A stretch of 64,000 nt of DNA from Mycobacterium sp. EPa45 (GCF_001021385.1 NZ_CP011773.1:3038001-3102000); one strand, 5' to 3'. Shown: positions 34,481 through 44,766, numbered from the stretch's first letter. The notes: a model not told the origin generated them from the sequence alone. Numbers and translations are program-made.

Positions 34481-35627
34481 CGCCGGCCTCCATCTCCAGA
34501 TACGCGTCGCGGCCGGCCAGGCTCACGGCGACGTCGGCTATCAGTGGATCGAAGAACCGCTGCCGGTACAGCGGGTCGACGCTCGTGCTGACGGTGAAGT
34601 ACAGCCCGGACAGCACCGCCACGAACAATGAAGTGTGCACCACGGTCTGGGGGATCGGAACATGGATGCCGAACCACGTTCCAGCACAAGGCGGTTGGCC
34701 GACCGGGCAGGACTGCTCGGCCGACCACAGCACCGTGACGTCGTCCGGTATCGCGATGGTGCCCAGCGCCAGGAAGAACACGAACAGCCCGGTGGTGAAG
34801 AACACCACTTGGATCGCCTGCGCGACCACCATCACCGCGACGACGTTGCCCTGTTCGGCCAGCGACAAGGGCGTGCGGTCCGGCTCGGTCTCGGTGGCCA
34901 GCGGAGTTCCGGCCAGCAGGACGACGCTGTCATGCCGTCCCGAGCGGTCGTCGCGCAGCGCCTGCACCTCGTCGCGAATGGTCACGACCATGAACACCAG
35001 TGCCACCAGGGCCAGGAAACCGATTGTCTGCCATAGCCTTTCACGTGTCATTCGAGCCGAGAGCTGCCACAGCTCACCGGTGAAGTACACCACCACCGTC
35101 AGCATCAGCAGCGGCAGGGCGCGGCTCATCAGTGTTCCGAGCGCGCCGAATTGCACCCAGGCAAACCGGAAGGCCCACAGGACAATTGACCCGATACCCA
35201 GGTACGTCAGCCACACCGCGAGCAGTGCGACGATCCCGAAGCCGGCCACCTCGGCCGCAGTGAGCCCCGTCCAGCCGCGGTCGACGAGCGGTAAACCGAT
35301 CACGAACAACGCCATCACGAACAGCGCCGCACTGCGCCGCCCGGCTTCGCTGCGCGTCGTGCCTGCGCGGTGGAGCAGGTAGAGCACGAACGGGGCGGCG
35401 GTCAGCACGGCGGCCATGGCGCCCAGCCGCAGCACGGTGCCGATTGCGACCTGACCGTCGCTGAAATCGGCGACCAGCGCCGTCACGGCGATCAGCGCAC
35501 CGATGCCGCTGACCACCGGTGCCGACCGCGCGATCAACCGTCGCGAACGCACCCGTCGGGTGAGCACCAGCGGCAGACCGCGGGCCAGAAACCACTCCTG
35601 CACATCACGCCTGGTGGCGGCCGGCAT
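34467..35627 (-). CDS. conserved membrane protein (Rv2113-like)
   Basis: A 386-residue protein with roughly seven to nine hydrophobic segments and a short cytosolic N-terminus beginning RRDVQEWFLARGLPL. The same opening pattern, WFLxRGLPxVxRR, starts the neighbouring protein at 35629-36771, so they are paralogues. The middle holds a cytosolic stretch with TPLATETEPDRTPLSLAEQGNV. No family with known function is recognised. The gene is sandwiched between its paralogue, 1 bp away, and the Rv2114-like gene. Confidence 0.82.
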   Translation of the reverse strand: MPAATRRDVQEWFLARGLPLVLTRRVRSRRLIARSAPVVSGIGALIAVTALVADFSDGQVAIGTVLRLGAMAAVLTAAPFVLYLLHRAGTTRSEAGRRSAALFVMALFVIGLPLVDRGWTGLTAAEVAGFGIVALLAVWLTYLGIGSIVLWAFRFAWVQFGALGTLMSRALPLLMLTVVVYFTGELWQLSARMTRERLWQTIGFLALVALVFMVVTIRDEVQALRDDRSGRHDSVVLLAGTPLATETEPDRTPLSLAEQGNVVAVMVVAQAIQVVFFTTGLFVFFLALGTIAIPDDVTVLWSAEQSCPVGQPPCAGTWFGIHVPIPQTVVHTSLFVAVLSGLYFTVSTSVDPLYRQRFFDPLIADVAVSLAGRDAYLEMEAGDDRA

Positions 35628-35628
35628 G

Positions 35629-36771
35629 TCAGCGACCTCGCCGCGACGAGCGGTAGCGATCCCGCGCCACGAGAGTGAGCCGCAGGTCGGCCAGCAGCGG
35701 GTCGAGGAATTGTGCGCGGTATTCCTTATCGGTGACCGCCTTGGCCGCCAGATACATGAACGTGATGGCCGTCAGCATCATGGTCGTCTGGATCAGCGGG
35801 TCGGGGACCGGCAGCGTCATGCCGAGAAAATGACCGTCGTTGCGGCCGCTGTCGCGGGTCCATGAGGCCAGCAGGGGCGGACTCAGCACGATCAACCCGA
35901 GCACGAAGAAGATGGCCCCGGTGGCCAGCGCGACCGTCAGCACCTGACCCACCTGGGAAGCCGCGACGACGAACACCACGTTCGCCCGTTCGGTGCGGGA
36001 CAGTGGGTCGACGCCGGGTTCGTCGGCGATGCCCTCGAACGGCGTGCCGGCCAGGCGGTCCACGTCCTCGGGGGCGGCTTCGGGCTCATCGACGATCGGG
36101 CGGACCCGTTCCAAAGTGCTCGAGACGAGGAACGCCGCGGCGATCGCGAACAGGAACCCGATGGCCAGCCACAGCCGTTGGCGGCTGACGATCGCGGCCA
36201 TCAACCAGACGTAGGTGTTGAAGAACACCAGGAAAGTCAGCAGCACGACCGGCAGGGCACGGACGAACATGCCGGTGGCAAGGGCGAGGTTCGACATGGT
36301 GTCGCGGGCGGCCCAGCCCGCAATCGAGCCGACGCCCGACGCCGTGGCCACCACAATCACCGCGACGGTGATCGCCGTAAGGGTCAGGTTCACCGTGACC
36401 CGCGGGCTCGGACCGCCGAACACGCAGCCGAGGATGATCACCGCCAGCGCGAGGTTGGCGGCCACTACTCGCCGCAGCGGGCTGTCGATCCGCGACACCA
36501 GCCAGCCCACCAGGGCCGCCACCGGCAACACCAGCACGACGAGCGCCAGGAGGAATCCCTCGGCGACCGTCGGTCTGCCATCGATGTCGATGGTGTGTTT
36601 GCCCGACAGCTTGACCACCAGGATCGAGTTCACCGCGAAGACCGCCACGCCGGCCAGTGCCGGCGCCGACCGGCCCCACACCCGCCGCAGCAGGGTGCCG
36701 CGTCGCACCACCGCCGGGAGACCTCGAACCAGAAACCAGCGCTCTTCGGCGTAGCGGTCCGGTGATGTCAT
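35629..36771 (-). CDS. conserved membrane protein, paralogue of the next gene
   Basis: A 380-residue multi-pass membrane protein. N-terminal EERWFLVRGLPAVVRR and the internal cytosolic segment RLAGTPFEGIADEPGVDPLSRTERANV align with its neighbour at 34467-35627. The C-terminal ends also match (TDKEYRAQFLDPLLADLRLTL). I recall a single gene at this place in M. tuberculosis, so a duplication is likely here. It is divergent from dop with about 110 bp between. Function unknown. Confidence 0.8.
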   Translation of the reverse strand: MTSPDRYAEERWFLVRGLPAVVRRGTLLRRVWGRSAPALAGVAVFAVNSILVVKLSGKHTIDIDGRPTVAEGFLLALVVLVLPVAALVGWLVSRIDSPLRRVVAANLALAVIILGCVFGGPSPRVTVNLTLTAITVAVIVVATASGVGSIAGWAARDTMSNLALATGMFVRALPVVLLTFLVFFNTYVWLMAAIVSRQRLWLAIGFLFAIAAAFLVSSTLERVRPIVDEPEAAPEDVDRLAGTPFEGIADEPGVDPLSRTERANVVFVVAASQVGQVLTVALATGAIFFVLGLIVLSPPLLASWTRDSGRNDGHFLGMTLPVPDPLIQTTMMLTAITFMYLAAKAVTDKEYRAQFLDPLLADLRLTLVARDRYRSSRRGR

Positions 36772-36871
36772 CGTTGCGCGGCTCCGATGTGGGCTTTCGG
36801 GTCAGGTCACCCTAGCCGGAAGAGGCACCGTCCACGCGCCAGGCGCGCGACACCGTCCCCCGTGTGCCCCG

Positions 36872-36877
36872 TAGGCT
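36872..36877 (+). promoter_or_regulatory. -10 element TAGGCT of dop (leaderless)
   Basis: TAGGCT ends exactly 7 bases before the ATG of dop, so the transcript should begin at or next to the start codon. The same hexamer and spacing occur at pafA. Confidence 0.6.
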
Positions 36878-36884
36878 GGCGCCC

Positions 36885-38393
36885 ATGCAACGGATCATCG
36901 GGACCGAGGTCGAATACGGCATTTCTTCGCCGTCCGATCCGACCGCCAATCCGATCCTGACCTCCACGCAGGCGGTGCTGGCCTATGCCGCGGCCGCCGG
37001 GATCCAGCGGGCCAAGCGCACCCGCTGGGATTACGAGGTGGAGTCGCCGCTGCGGGACGCCCGCGGATTCGACCTCAGCCGCTCGTCAGGACCGCCGCCG
37101 ATCGTCGACGCCGACGAGGTCGGCGCGGCGAACATGATCCTCACCAACGGTGCCCGGCTCTACGTCGACCACGCGCACCCGGAGTACTCGGCGCCCGAGG
37201 TCACGGACCCGATGGACGCTGTGATCTGGGACAAGGCCGGCGAACGCGTCATGGAGGCGGCGGCGCGGCATGTGGCCAGCGTGCCCGGTGCGGCCAAGCT
37301 GCAGCTGTACAAGAACAACGTCGACGGCAAGGGTGCGTCCTACGGGTCGCACGAGAACTACCTGATGAGCCGTCAGACGCCGTTCTCGGCGGTCATCTCG
37401 GGCCTGACGCCGTTCATGGTGTCGCGCCAGGTCGTGACGGGTTCCGGCCGTGTCGGCATCGGCCCGTCCGGCGACGACCCGGGCTTTCAGCTCTCTCAGC
37501 GCGCCGACTACATCGAGGTCGAGGTCGGCCTCGAAACCACCCTCAAACGCGGCATCATCAACACCCGCGACGAGCCGCACGCCGACGCCGACAAGTACCG
37601 CCGCCTGCACGTGATCATCGGCGATGCGAATCTCGCCGAGACGTCGACCTATCTCAAGGTGGGCACGACGTCACTGGTCCTGGACTTGATCGAGGAAGGC
37701 CCCAAATTCGGCCTCGACCTGTCGGATCTGGCCCTGGCGCGCCCGGTGCACGCCGTCCACGTGATCAGCCGGGACCCATCGCTGCGGGCCACGGTGGCAC
37801 TCGCCGACGGCCGGGAACTGACTGCACTGGCCATCCAGCGCATCTACCTGGACCGGGTGGCCAAGCTGGTGGACGCCCGCGACCCCGACCCCAGTGCCTC
37901 GAAGGTCGTCGAAACCTGGGCGCACATCCTTGACCTGCTCGAACGCGACCCGATGGAATGCGCCGAGCTGCTGGACTGGCCGGCCAAGCTGCGCCTCCTG
38001 GAAGGCTTCCGGCAGCGGGAGAACCTCGGCTGGTCGGCGCCGCGACTGCATCTGGTCGACTTGCAGTACTCCGACGTCCGGCTCGACAAGGGTCTGTACA
38101 ACCGGTTGGTGGCTCGCGGATCGATGAAACGTCTGGTCACCGAGCAACAGGTGATCGACGCCGTCGACAACCCGCCGACCGACACCCGGGCGTACTTCCG
38201 CGGCGAGTGCCTGCGCCGCTTCGGTGCCGACATCGCCGCGGCCAGTTGGGACTCGGTGATCTTCGATCTGGGCGGTGATTCGCTGGTGCGGATTCCGACG
38301 CTGGAACCGCTGCGCGGCAGCAAGGCTCATGTGGGCGCGCTGCTCGATTCGGTCGACAGCGCAGTGCAACTCGTGGAACAACTGACGACCTGA
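36885..38393 (+). CDS. dop: Pup deamidase/depupylase
   Basis: Converts the C-terminal Gln of Pup to Glu and removes Pup from substrates. The 502-residue protein belongs to the carboxylate-amine ligase fold. It has the ATP/metal Glu at residue 8 (GTEVEYG) and the catalytic Asp at residue 95 ([10 protein letters not shown]), the same numbers as in the M. tuberculosis enzyme. The start at 36885 follows a TAGGCT -10 at 7 bases; a GTG at 36864 is not needed. The pup-prcBA operon follows after a 105-bp spacer. Confidence 0.97.
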   Translation: MQRIIGTEVEYGISSPSDPTANPILTSTQAVLAYAAAAGIQRAKRTRWDYEVESPLRDARGFDLSRSSGPPPIVDADEVGAANMILTNGARLYVDHAHPEYSAPEVTDPMDAVIWDKAGERVMEAAARHVASVPGAAKLQLYKNNVDGKGASYGSHENYLMSRQTPFSAVISGLTPFMVSRQVVTGSGRVGIGPSGDDPGFQLSQRADYIEVEVGLETTLKRGIINTRDEPHADADKYRRLHVIIGDANLAETSTYLKVGTTSLVLDLIEEGPKFGLDLSDLALARPVHAVHVISRDPSLRATVALADGRELTALAIQRIYLDRVAKLVDARDPDPSASKVVETWAHILDLLERDPMECAELLDWPAKLRLLEGFRQRENLGWSAPRLHLVDLQYSDVRLDKGLYNRLVARGSMKRLVTEQQVIDAVDNPPTDTRAYFRGECLRRFGADIAAASWDSVIFDLGGDSLVRIPTLEPLRGSKAHVGALLDSVDSAVQLVEQLTT

Positions 38394-38412
38394 CGTTCGT
38401 TAGAGGGAGCAA

Positions 38413-38434
38413 TACCGGTCTCGACCGGTAGTGT
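38413..38434. promoter_or_regulatory. palindrome overlapping the pup promoter
   Basis: TACCGGTC-TC-GACCGGTA (38413-38430) is a perfect inverted repeat with 8-base arms. Its last two bases begin a -10-like TAGTGT (38429-38434) about 65 bases before the pup start. It could be an operator for the pup-prcBA operon. A dop terminator is less likely, since no U-tract follows. Confidence 0.5.
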
Positions 38435-38498
38435 GGAAGAACCGGCGGCCCGTGCCGAATGGCACGACACAGTCGCCGATCACGAGCAGGAGGCAGCG

Positions 38499-38693
38499 AT
38501 GGCTCAAGAGCAGACCAAGCGTGGCGGCGGTGGCGGCGAGGATGACGACCTCGGCGGCGCCGGAGCCGGCGGGCAAGAGCGTCGCGACAAGCTCGCTGAG
38601 GAGACCGACGATCTGCTGGACGAGATCGATGACGTCCTGGAAGAGAATGCTGAGGACTTCGTGCGCGCATACGTCCAAAAGGGCGGACAGTGA
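38499..38693 (+). CDS. pup: prokaryotic ubiquitin-like protein Pup
   Basis: The 64-residue protein tag that is ligated through its C-terminus to lysines of proteasome substrates. It is rich in Gly, Asp and Glu and largely disordered, with the helical Mpa-binding segment in the second half. It ends KGGQ, so Dop must deamidate the terminal Gln before ligation; Lys61 is the internal lysine. AGGAGG before the ATG at 38499 gives the start. It overlaps the GTG of prcB and is translated with it. Confidence 0.98.
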   Translation: MAQEQTKRGGGGGEDDDLGGAGAGGQERRDKLAEETDDLLDEIDDVLEENAEDFVRAYVQKGGQ

Positions 38694-39568
38694 CCTGGCC
38701 GTTCACTGATCGCCTGGCCACCAGTTCACCCCTGACCGATCTGTCTTCGTTCTCTGATCACCTGCGGCGCGAAGCTCCGCACCTGTTGCCCACCAGCACC
38801 GGTGCAAGCGCTGCGCTGCCCGGTGACGCACTGCCGCACGGCACCACGATCGTCGCCCTGAAATACCCCGGTGGCGTCCTGATCGCCGGCGATCGCCGTG
38901 CCACGCAGGGCAATATGATCGCCAGCCGCGACGTGCAGAAGGTGTACATCACCGACGACTACACCGCGACCGGCATCGCGGGTACCGCGGCCATCGCCGT
39001 CGAATTCGCCCGCCTCTACGCAGTCGAGTTGGAGCACTACGAAAAGGTCGAGGGCGTCCCGCTGACCTTTCCCGGCAAGGTGAACCGGCTCTCGACCATG
39101 GTGCGCGGCAATCTCGGTGCGGCACTGCAGGGATTCGTCGCGCTGCCGCTGCTGGTGGGGTACGACCTCGACGCCGCGGACCCCGAAGCGGCCGGACGAA
39201 TCGTGTCGTTCGATGCCGCCGGCGGCTGGAACATCGAAGACGAGGGCTACCACTCGGTCGGTTCTGGTTCACTGTTCGCCAAGTCATCGATCAAGAAGCT
39301 CTATCCCGCTGTCACCGACGCGGATTCGGCGTTGCGGGCGGCCGTCGAGGCGCTCTACGACGCCGCTGATGACGACTCGGCGACCGGCGGTCCGGACCTC
39401 GTGCGCGGCATCTTCCCGACCGCCGTCACCATCGGGGCTGAGGGCGCCGCCGAGGTGACCGAGCAGCGCATCTCGGCGCTCGCTCGTGAAGTCATCGAAA
39501 ACCGTTCCAGAACAAATACATTCGGACCCGGCAAGGGGCCCAGCAACGAAGCACCACGGGTGGACTAA
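38690..39568 (+). CDS. prcB: 20S proteasome beta subunit
   Basis: Catalytic subunit of the 20S core. The 292-residue precursor has a propeptide of 51 residues; cleavage between Gly51 and Thr52 in HGTTIVAL exposes the N-terminal Thr nucleophile. The downstream core motifs GDRRATQGN and GSGSLFAKS are typical. The GTG start overlaps the pup stop (GTGA) and prcA begins directly after the stop, consistent with one pup-prcB-prcA transcript. Confidence 0.98.
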   Translation: MTWPFTDRLATSSPLTDLSSFSDHLRREAPHLLPTSTGASAALPGDALPHGTTIVALKYPGGVLIAGDRRATQGNMIASRDVQKVYITDDYTATGIAGTAAIAVEFARLYAVELEHYEKVEGVPLTFPGKVNRLSTMVRGNLGAALQGFVALPLLVGYDLDAADPEAAGRIVSFDAAGGWNIEDEGYHSVGSGSLFAKSSIKKLYPAVTDADSALRAAVEALYDAADDDSATGGPDLVRGIFPTAVTIGAEGAAEVTEQRISALAREVIENRSRTNTFGPGKGPSNEAPRVD

Positions 39569-40333
39569 GTGAGCTTCCCATATTTCATTTCGCCTGAGCA
39601 GGCGATGCGTGAGCGTTCCGAGCTCGCGCGCAAGGGTATTGCCCGCGGGCGCAGCGTGGTCGTACTCGCCTATGACTCCGGTGTGCTGTTCGTCGCGGAG
39701 AACCCGTCGCGCTCACTGCAGAAGATCAGCGAGCTCTACGACCGGGTCGGCTTTGCGGCTGTCGGCCGGTTCAACGAGTTCGACAATCTGCGCCGCGGTG
39801 GCATCCAGTTTGCCGACACGCGCGGGTATGCCTACGACCGTCGCGACGTGACCGGGCGCCAGCTCGCCAATGTCTACGCGCAGACTCTCGGGACCATCTT
39901 CACCGAACAGGCCAAGCCCTATGAGGTGGAGCTGTGTGTAGCCGAGGTAGCCCACTACGGCGAGACGAAAGCCCCTGAGCTGTATCGGATCACCTACGAC
40001 GGCTCGATCGCCGACGAACCGCATTTCGTCGTCATGGGCGGCACCACCGATCCGATCATCACCGCGCTCAAGGAGTCCTACTCCGAGAACGCCGCGCTCG
40101 GTGACGCGGTCGGTATCGCCGTCGCGGCGTTGCGGGCCGGTATCAACGGCGCGAGTGGAAGCGGAAGCGGCACCGCGTCGGCCGAGCCGCGGGTACTCGG
40201 GCCCGCCACGCTCGAGGTGGCCATCCTGGACGCCAAGCGACCACGACGAGCGTTCCGGCGGATCACCGGCTCGGCGCTGGAAGCCTTGCTGCCCAAGACC
40301 GAGGACGCGCCCGCCGCGGAGGAAAACTCCTGA
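39569..40333 (+). CDS. prcA: 20S proteasome alpha subunit
   Basis: Forms the outer rings and gate of the 20S core. The 254-residue protein starts [23 protein letters not shown], the N-terminal gate segment and first helix expected for mycobacterial PrcA, and contains [10 protein letters not shown]. The GTG start directly follows the prcB stop. The tail is acidic and disordered. Its stop overlaps the putative CTG start of an SDR gene, so that gene may belong to the same operon. Confidence 0.97.
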   Translation: MSFPYFISPEQAMRERSELARKGIARGRSVVVLAYDSGVLFVAENPSRSLQKISELYDRVGFAAVGRFNEFDNLRRGGIQFADTRGYAYDRRDVTGRQLANVYAQTLGTIFTEQAKPYEVELCVAEVAHYGETKAPELYRITYDGSIADEPHFVVMGGTTDPIITALKESYSENAALGDAVGIAVAALRAGINGASGSGSGTASAEPRVLGPATLEVAILDAKRPRRAFRRITGSALEALLPKTEDAPAAEENS

Positions 40334-41310
40334 CGCAGCTCGTCATCGGCGCCAGCGGGTTCCTCGGCTCCCATGTGACGCGCCAGCTGGTGGCCAGTGG
40401 TGCAAACGTGCGGGTGATGCTGCGCAAGACCAGCTCGACGAAGGCGATCGACGATCTCGAGGTCGAACGGCACTACGGCGACGTCTTCGACGACGACGCC
40501 CTGCGCGCGGCGATGAGCGGTTGCGACGTCGTGTACTACTGCGTGGTCGATGCACGGATGTGGCTGCGTGATCCGGCGCCGTTGTTCCGGACGAATGTCG
40601 AGGGATTACAACACGTGCTGGACGCCGCGGTCGAGGCTGGCCTCGAGAAGTTCGTGTTCACCAGTACCACCGGCACTTTGGCCGTCAGCGACAGCGGGCC
40701 GGTCACCGAGGACGATCCGCAGAACTGGACCGGTGGCGGTCCCTACATCGAAACGCGGATTCAGGCCGAGGATCTGGTGCTGCGCTATGCCCGTGACAAA
40801 GGGCTGGCCGCAGTTGCGATGTGCATCTCCACCACCTACGGCCCCGGCGACTGGCAGCCCACGCCGCACGGGTCGCTCATCGCTCAGGTCGCTGCGGGTC
40901 GTTTCCCGTTCTACCTCGACTTCTCCTCGGAGGTCGTCGGGATCGAAGATGCCGCGCGCGCAATGCTTCTCGCGGCCGAGCGCGGCCGACCGGGGGAGCG
41001 TTACATCGTCTCAGACCGGTACCTCAGCTCCCGCGAGGTGCACGAGATCGCCGCCAGCGCTGTCGGAGCGCCGCGTCCTCGCATCAAGATTACGATGCCC
41101 GTGCTGTACGCCGCCGCCCACGCCAACGACTTCGCATCGAAGCTGTTGCGCCGCGACCTGCCGTTCGCTGTGGTGGGATTGCGGATGGCGCAACTGATGT
41201 CACCGCTGGACCACGGTAAGGCCGAACGTGAATTGGGCTGGCGGCCCGAGCCGGTCGAGGAGTCGATCCGCAAGGCCGCCCGGTTCTTCGTCGGGCAGGC
41301 ACGCGGCTAG
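40330..41310 (+). CDS. NAD-dependent epimerase/SDR, start by CTG overlapping prcA stop
   Basis: An extended SDR-type protein of 326 residues. The Rossmann motif GASGFLGSH is encoded from 40345 on, upstream of the first conventional start (GTG at 40375). In frame above it there is only CTG at 40330, overlapping the prcA TGA (CTGA) and preceded by GGAGG at 7 bases; no ATG, GTG or TTG is available. I therefore call CTG as start. In the active site the Tyr motif reads YIETR, with Arg where Lys is expected. The substrate is unknown. Confidence 0.78.
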   Translation: MTQLVIGASGFLGSHVTRQLVASGANVRVMLRKTSSTKAIDDLEVERHYGDVFDDDALRAAMSGCDVVYYCVVDARMWLRDPAPLFRTNVEGLQHVLDAAVEAGLEKFVFTSTTGTLAVSDSGPVTEDDPQNWTGGGPYIETRIQAEDLVLRYARDKGLAAVAMCISTTYGPGDWQPTPHGSLIAQVAAGRFPFYLDFSSEVVGIEDAARAMLLAAERGRPGERYIVSDRYLSSREVHEIAASAVGAPRPRIKITMPVLYAAAHANDFASKLLRRDLPFAVVGLRMAQLMSPLDHGKAERELGWRPEPVEESIRKAARFFVGQARG

Positions 41311-43019
41311 CCCGCGACCCGAATGTGCTCGCGATCGCCGGTGATGACCGCGAGAATATTGCGCCAGGCGTCGGACGGCTCGTTCAGCACGTCACTGTGC
41401 GACGACAGGCCGCCCATCGGACCGCCGGTGAGGCGGCGACCGGCGGCCAGCGGAATGACCCCCGGTAGCCGGTCGGGGTCCGCGCCGTGCGGACCGAGCG
41501 GGATGCCCTGCACCAGACCGATCGGGTCGGCGGGTGCGGTGATGGAGAACCGTAGGACGTCGCGATTCCGGTTGTGCCAGTCCGACGGATCGCGAACGCC
41601 CACACCGGCGCCCGCGGCCTCGACATAGATGACCCGGTCGGCCGTCAGGCCGAAAGTTTCTGCTGTACCCAGGATCGACCCGCCGTAGGAGTGGCCGATG
41701 TAGGTCACCGGCATCGAGCCGGCCCGCCGTTCGACGTCTTCGCTGAACGCCACCAGGCGCGGCGCCATTCGCAGGGCGTAACGGGGATCGGCGGCGTCGG
41801 CCACCCCTGCGGCCAGTTGACCGGTCGGGAAAGGCCCCCCGAGGTAGGTGATCATCGCGACGTCCCCGTTGGCTCCGGCGACGAAGCGACGGGCGGTCGC
41901 CACGTCGTCGGCCGCTCGGTCGAAGGTGGTGTTGAGCCCGGGCACCAGCACCCCAAGGGCGCGCGCGTGGCTCAGGTCGCCCGACAACTCGATGAACGAC
42001 TGCCGCTGCGGGTCGAACCCGAGGATCTGGCGCGACACCCGGCGCTCGCGGTTCAGGGGATCGGGAACGTCGCCGAGCAGGCTTTCGTAGTAGCTGATGC
42101 GAGCCCGCGCATCGTGGTCGTACGCGGCGACGGCCGCGGCCCGCAGCGCCGAATCGGCGTGCAATGTCGCCCAAAGGCGTTCGGCGTCAGCCGCTTCCAA
42201 AGTTGGCGCGACCGCGGCGCGCAACTTGACGTCGTCGGGCACTTCGATGCCGCGGAGCTCGTCGAGGATCGCGTTGGCGATGTTGATGCGATTGGCTGCA
42301 ACGCGCATCTCCCACGGGACACCATCGGTGTTGCCCACCTCGAGGGGCTTGCCTTCGACCAGCCGACGGCGCTCGGAGTCGGACATCGCCGCGACCGAGG
42401 CGGCGATGCTGTCCTGACTCATGTGCGGCCAGTCGCCGACCGGACTGCCGGTGACTCCGGCGGGACGAACCGGTGCCGGACCCGCGGTCGCGGTCTCGAA
42501 GGCGGCGCCGATCGCCCTGGCCGCTTCGGCATCGGCCGCGCCGAGCGCCGACAACGCGCCCTGCAGGAGGCGGGTCAGCTCGGCTGCCCGCACGTCGAGC
42601 ATCTCCCGGGCGGCCGAAACGGCGCCACCGCTGCAGGCCACCAGCAGGGCCGACGGTGTCGACGGCGGACCCACCGTGCCGTCGTCGCTGACCTGACACC
42701 CTTCGTCGCGGGCGTCGGCTACCACCGCCAGGACTCGATCGCGTCCGCGGGTGAGGACGTCCGCGGCGTCCCGAGCCTCGGCCGCGGCCAGAATCAGGGC
42801 GCGACACACCCCGCGCAGTTCCGTGACTGTCGGGCCGAGCGCCGCACGGGCCGTGCCGGCGGCCGTACCGGTGAACACGCCGACGCTGCCCGCCACCGCG
42901 TCGTCAATCGCGTCTGCCCGCGCCTGCAGCCGGCCTGCGGCGTCGTCCCAGTCACCGGCCAATTCGAGCAATGCGTGCGGTCGCCAGGTGAGCACCTGCG
43001 AAACGCCCGGACCGCTCAC
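41307..43019 (-). CDS. alpha/beta hydrolase of the DUF1023 type
   Basis: A 570-residue protein. The N-terminal about 200 residues are Ala-rich helical, resembling the helical domains found in ESX-type partner proteins. The C-terminal half is an alpha/beta hydrolase with the nucleophile elbow GHSYGGS, typical of DUF1023 hydrolases. The GTG at 43019 overlaps the stop of the small helical protein gene (GTGA). The pair lies between prcA and pafA, where I recall M. tuberculosis having PE/PPE and other genes. Esterase or lipase activity is inferred. Confidence 0.82.
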   Translation of the reverse strand: MSGPGVSQVLTWRPHALLELAGDWDDAAGRLQARADAIDDAVAGSVGVFTGTAAGTARAALGPTVTELRGVCRALILAAAEARDAADVLTRGRDRVLAVVADARDEGCQVSDDGTVGPPSTPSALLVACSGGAVSAAREMLDVRAAELTRLLQGALSALGAADAEAARAIGAAFETATAGPAPVRPAGVTGSPVGDWPHMSQDSIAASVAAMSDSERRRLVEGKPLEVGNTDGVPWEMRVAANRINIANAILDELRGIEVPDDVKLRAAVAPTLEAADAERLWATLHADSALRAAAVAAYDHDARARISYYESLLGDVPDPLNRERRVSRQILGFDPQRQSFIELSGDLSHARALGVLVPGLNTTFDRAADDVATARRFVAGANGDVAMITYLGGPFPTGQLAAGVADAADPRYALRMAPRLVAFSEDVERRAGSMPVTYIGHSYGGSILGTAETFGLTADRVIYVEAAGAGVGVRDPSDWHNRNRDVLRFSITAPADPIGLVQGIPLGPHGADPDRLPGVIPLAAGRRLTGGPMGGLSSHSDVLNEPSDAWRNILAVITGDREHIRVAG

Positions 43020-43288
43020 GGCTGTTGCAGCTGCTCGGCGGTGACGTCGTCGGCGGCACCGAGTTCTGACACCGACCGGCGCACCGAGCAAACCCAATCC
43101 CGCAACGTCGTCTCGAGTCGGTGCACGTCAGCAGTGACGCGTGCCGGTTCACCCGAATTGCCCAGCGCAGAACCGGGCAACCCGTCGATGTCGCGAATCG
43201 CAACCGCCGCGAGCTCGCCCGCGGCGTGCGTCAGCCGGTCCAGCAGCACCCCCAGGGCTGCGGGATCGACGACGATGCGCTCAGGCAC
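43016..43288 (-). CDS. small helical protein, possible ESX-type (WXG100-like) partner
   Basis: A 90-residue, mostly helical protein starting with GTG at 43288 and translationally coupled to the DUF1023 hydrolase. It has no WXG motif but carries a similar helix-turn-helix length, with DWVCSVRRS in the second helix. Genes in this position relative to DUF1023 proteins are often small helical partners. No function can be assigned with confidence. Confidence 0.65.
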   Translation of the reverse strand: MPERIVVDPAALGVLLDRLTHAAGELAAVAIRDIDGLPGSALGNSGEPARVTADVHRLETTLRDWVCSVRRSVSELGAADDVTAEQLQQP

Positions 43289-43391
43289 GGCTCATGCTGA
43301 CATGTCCCGCGCCAGCGGTTTTTCCGCCATCCACAGGGATTTCGAACGTGTTTCGCCCCCTGCTTGCCCACCACTGGTGCAACGCAACCAG

Positions 43392-43397
43392 TAGGCT
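43392..43397 (+). promoter_or_regulatory. -10 element TAGGCT of pafA (leaderless)
   Basis: TAGGCT ends 7 bases before the GTG of pafA, the same element and distance as at dop. It predicts a leaderless transcript starting at the GTG. Confidence 0.6.
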
Positions 43398-43404
43398 CGG
43401 TGTC

Positions 43405-44763
43405 GTGCAGCGGAGAATCATGGGCATCGAAACCGAATTCGGTGTCACCTGCACGTTCCACGGCCATCGTCGGCTCAGTCCCGACGAGGTCGCCCGGTAC
43501 CTGTTCCGCCGGGTGGTGTCGTGGGGCCGCAGCTCGAACGTGTTCCTGCGCAACGGCGCGCGCCTGTACCTCGATGTGGGAAGCCACCCGGAGTACGCGA
43601 CCGCCGAGTGCGACAACCTGACGCAGCTCGTCACTCACGACCGCGCCGGTGAACGGGTGCTGGAGGACCTGCTCATCGACGCCGAACAGCGGCTGGCCGA
43701 CGAAGGCATCGGCGGGGACATCTACCTGTTCAAGAACAACACCGATTCGGCCGGAAACTCCTACGGCTGCCACGAGAACTACCTGATCGTGCGCGCCGGC
43801 GAGTTCTCCCGGATCTCCGACGTGCTGCTGCCGTTCCTGGTCACCCGCCAGCTGATCTGCGGTGCGGGCAAGGTGTTGCAGACGCCCAAGGCCGCGACGT
43901 TCTGCCTGTCCCAGCGCGCCGAGCACATCTGGGAAGGGGTGTCCAGCGCGACCACCCGTTCCCGCCCGATCATCAACACCCGCGACGAGCCGCATGCCGA
44001 CGCCGAGAAGTACCGCAGGCTGCACGTGATCGTCGGCGACTCCAACATGTGCGAGGCAACGACCATGCTCAAGGTCGGCACCGCCTCGCTGGTGCTGGAG
44101 ATGATCGAAGCCGGTGTGGCGTTCCGCGACTTCTCGCTGGACAACCCCATCCGCGCCATCCGCGAGGTCAGCCACGACCTCACCGGCCGCCGACCCGTTC
44201 GGTTGGCCGGCGGTCGCCAGGCCAGCGCGCTGGATATCCAGCGCGAGTACTTCGCCCGCGCGGTGGAGTACCTGCAGACCCGCGAACCCAACACCCAGAT
44301 CGACCAGGTTGTCGACCTGTGGGGCCGCCAGCTCGACGCCGTCGAGAGCCAGGACTTCGCCAAGGTGGACACCGAGATCGACTGGGTGATCAAGCGCAAG
44401 CTGTTCCAGCGCTACCAGGACCGTTACAGCATGGAACTGTCCGACCCGAAGATCAGCCAGCTCGACCTCGCCTACCACGACATCAAGCGCGGCCGCGGGG
44501 TGTTCGACCTGCTGCAGCGCAAGGGTTTGGCGACCCGGATCACCACCGACGAAGAGATCGAGGCCGCCGTCGACACGCCCCCGCAGACGACGCGGGCCAA
44601 GCTGCGCGGCGAGTTCATCAGCGCCGCCCAGGAGGCCGGCCGCGATTTCACCGTCGACTGGGTGCATCTGAAGCTCAACGACCAAGCGCAGCGCACGGTG
44701 CTGTGCAAGGACCCGTTCCGCTCGGTCGACGAGCGGGTGAAGCGGCTCATCGCGAGCATGTGA
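43405..44763 (+). CDS. pafA: Pup ligase
   Basis: Ligates deamidated Pup through its C-terminal Glu to substrate lysines using ATP. The 452-residue protein has the same length as the M. tuberculosis enzyme. The metal-binding Glu9 (GIETEFG) and the catalytic Asp57 ([12 protein letters not shown]) fall at the same positions as in that enzyme. The GTG at 43405 follows a TAGGCT -10 at 7 bases. It is followed by a strong hairpin and then pafB-pafC. Confidence 0.97.
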   Translation: MQRRIMGIETEFGVTCTFHGHRRLSPDEVARYLFRRVVSWGRSSNVFLRNGARLYLDVGSHPEYATAECDNLTQLVTHDRAGERVLEDLLIDAEQRLADEGIGGDIYLFKNNTDSAGNSYGCHENYLIVRAGEFSRISDVLLPFLVTRQLICGAGKVLQTPKAATFCLSQRAEHIWEGVSSATTRSRPIINTRDEPHADAEKYRRLHVIVGDSNMCEATTMLKVGTASLVLEMIEAGVAFRDFSLDNPIRAIREVSHDLTGRRPVRLAGGRQASALDIQREYFARAVEYLQTREPNTQIDQVVDLWGRQLDAVESQDFAKVDTEIDWVIKRKLFQRYQDRYSMELSDPKISQLDLAYHDIKRGRGVFDLLQRKGLATRITTDEEIEAAVDTPPQTTRAKLRGEFISAAQEAGRDFTVDWVHLKLNDQAQRTVLCKDPFRSVDERVKRLIASM

Positions 44764-44766
44764 CGA

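Noticed and set aside
41574..43394. 606-codon open frame on the plus strand across the DUF1023 hydrolase
   Set aside because: Antisense to a gene with a GHSYGG elbow and a coupled partner; composition is that of a shadow frame.
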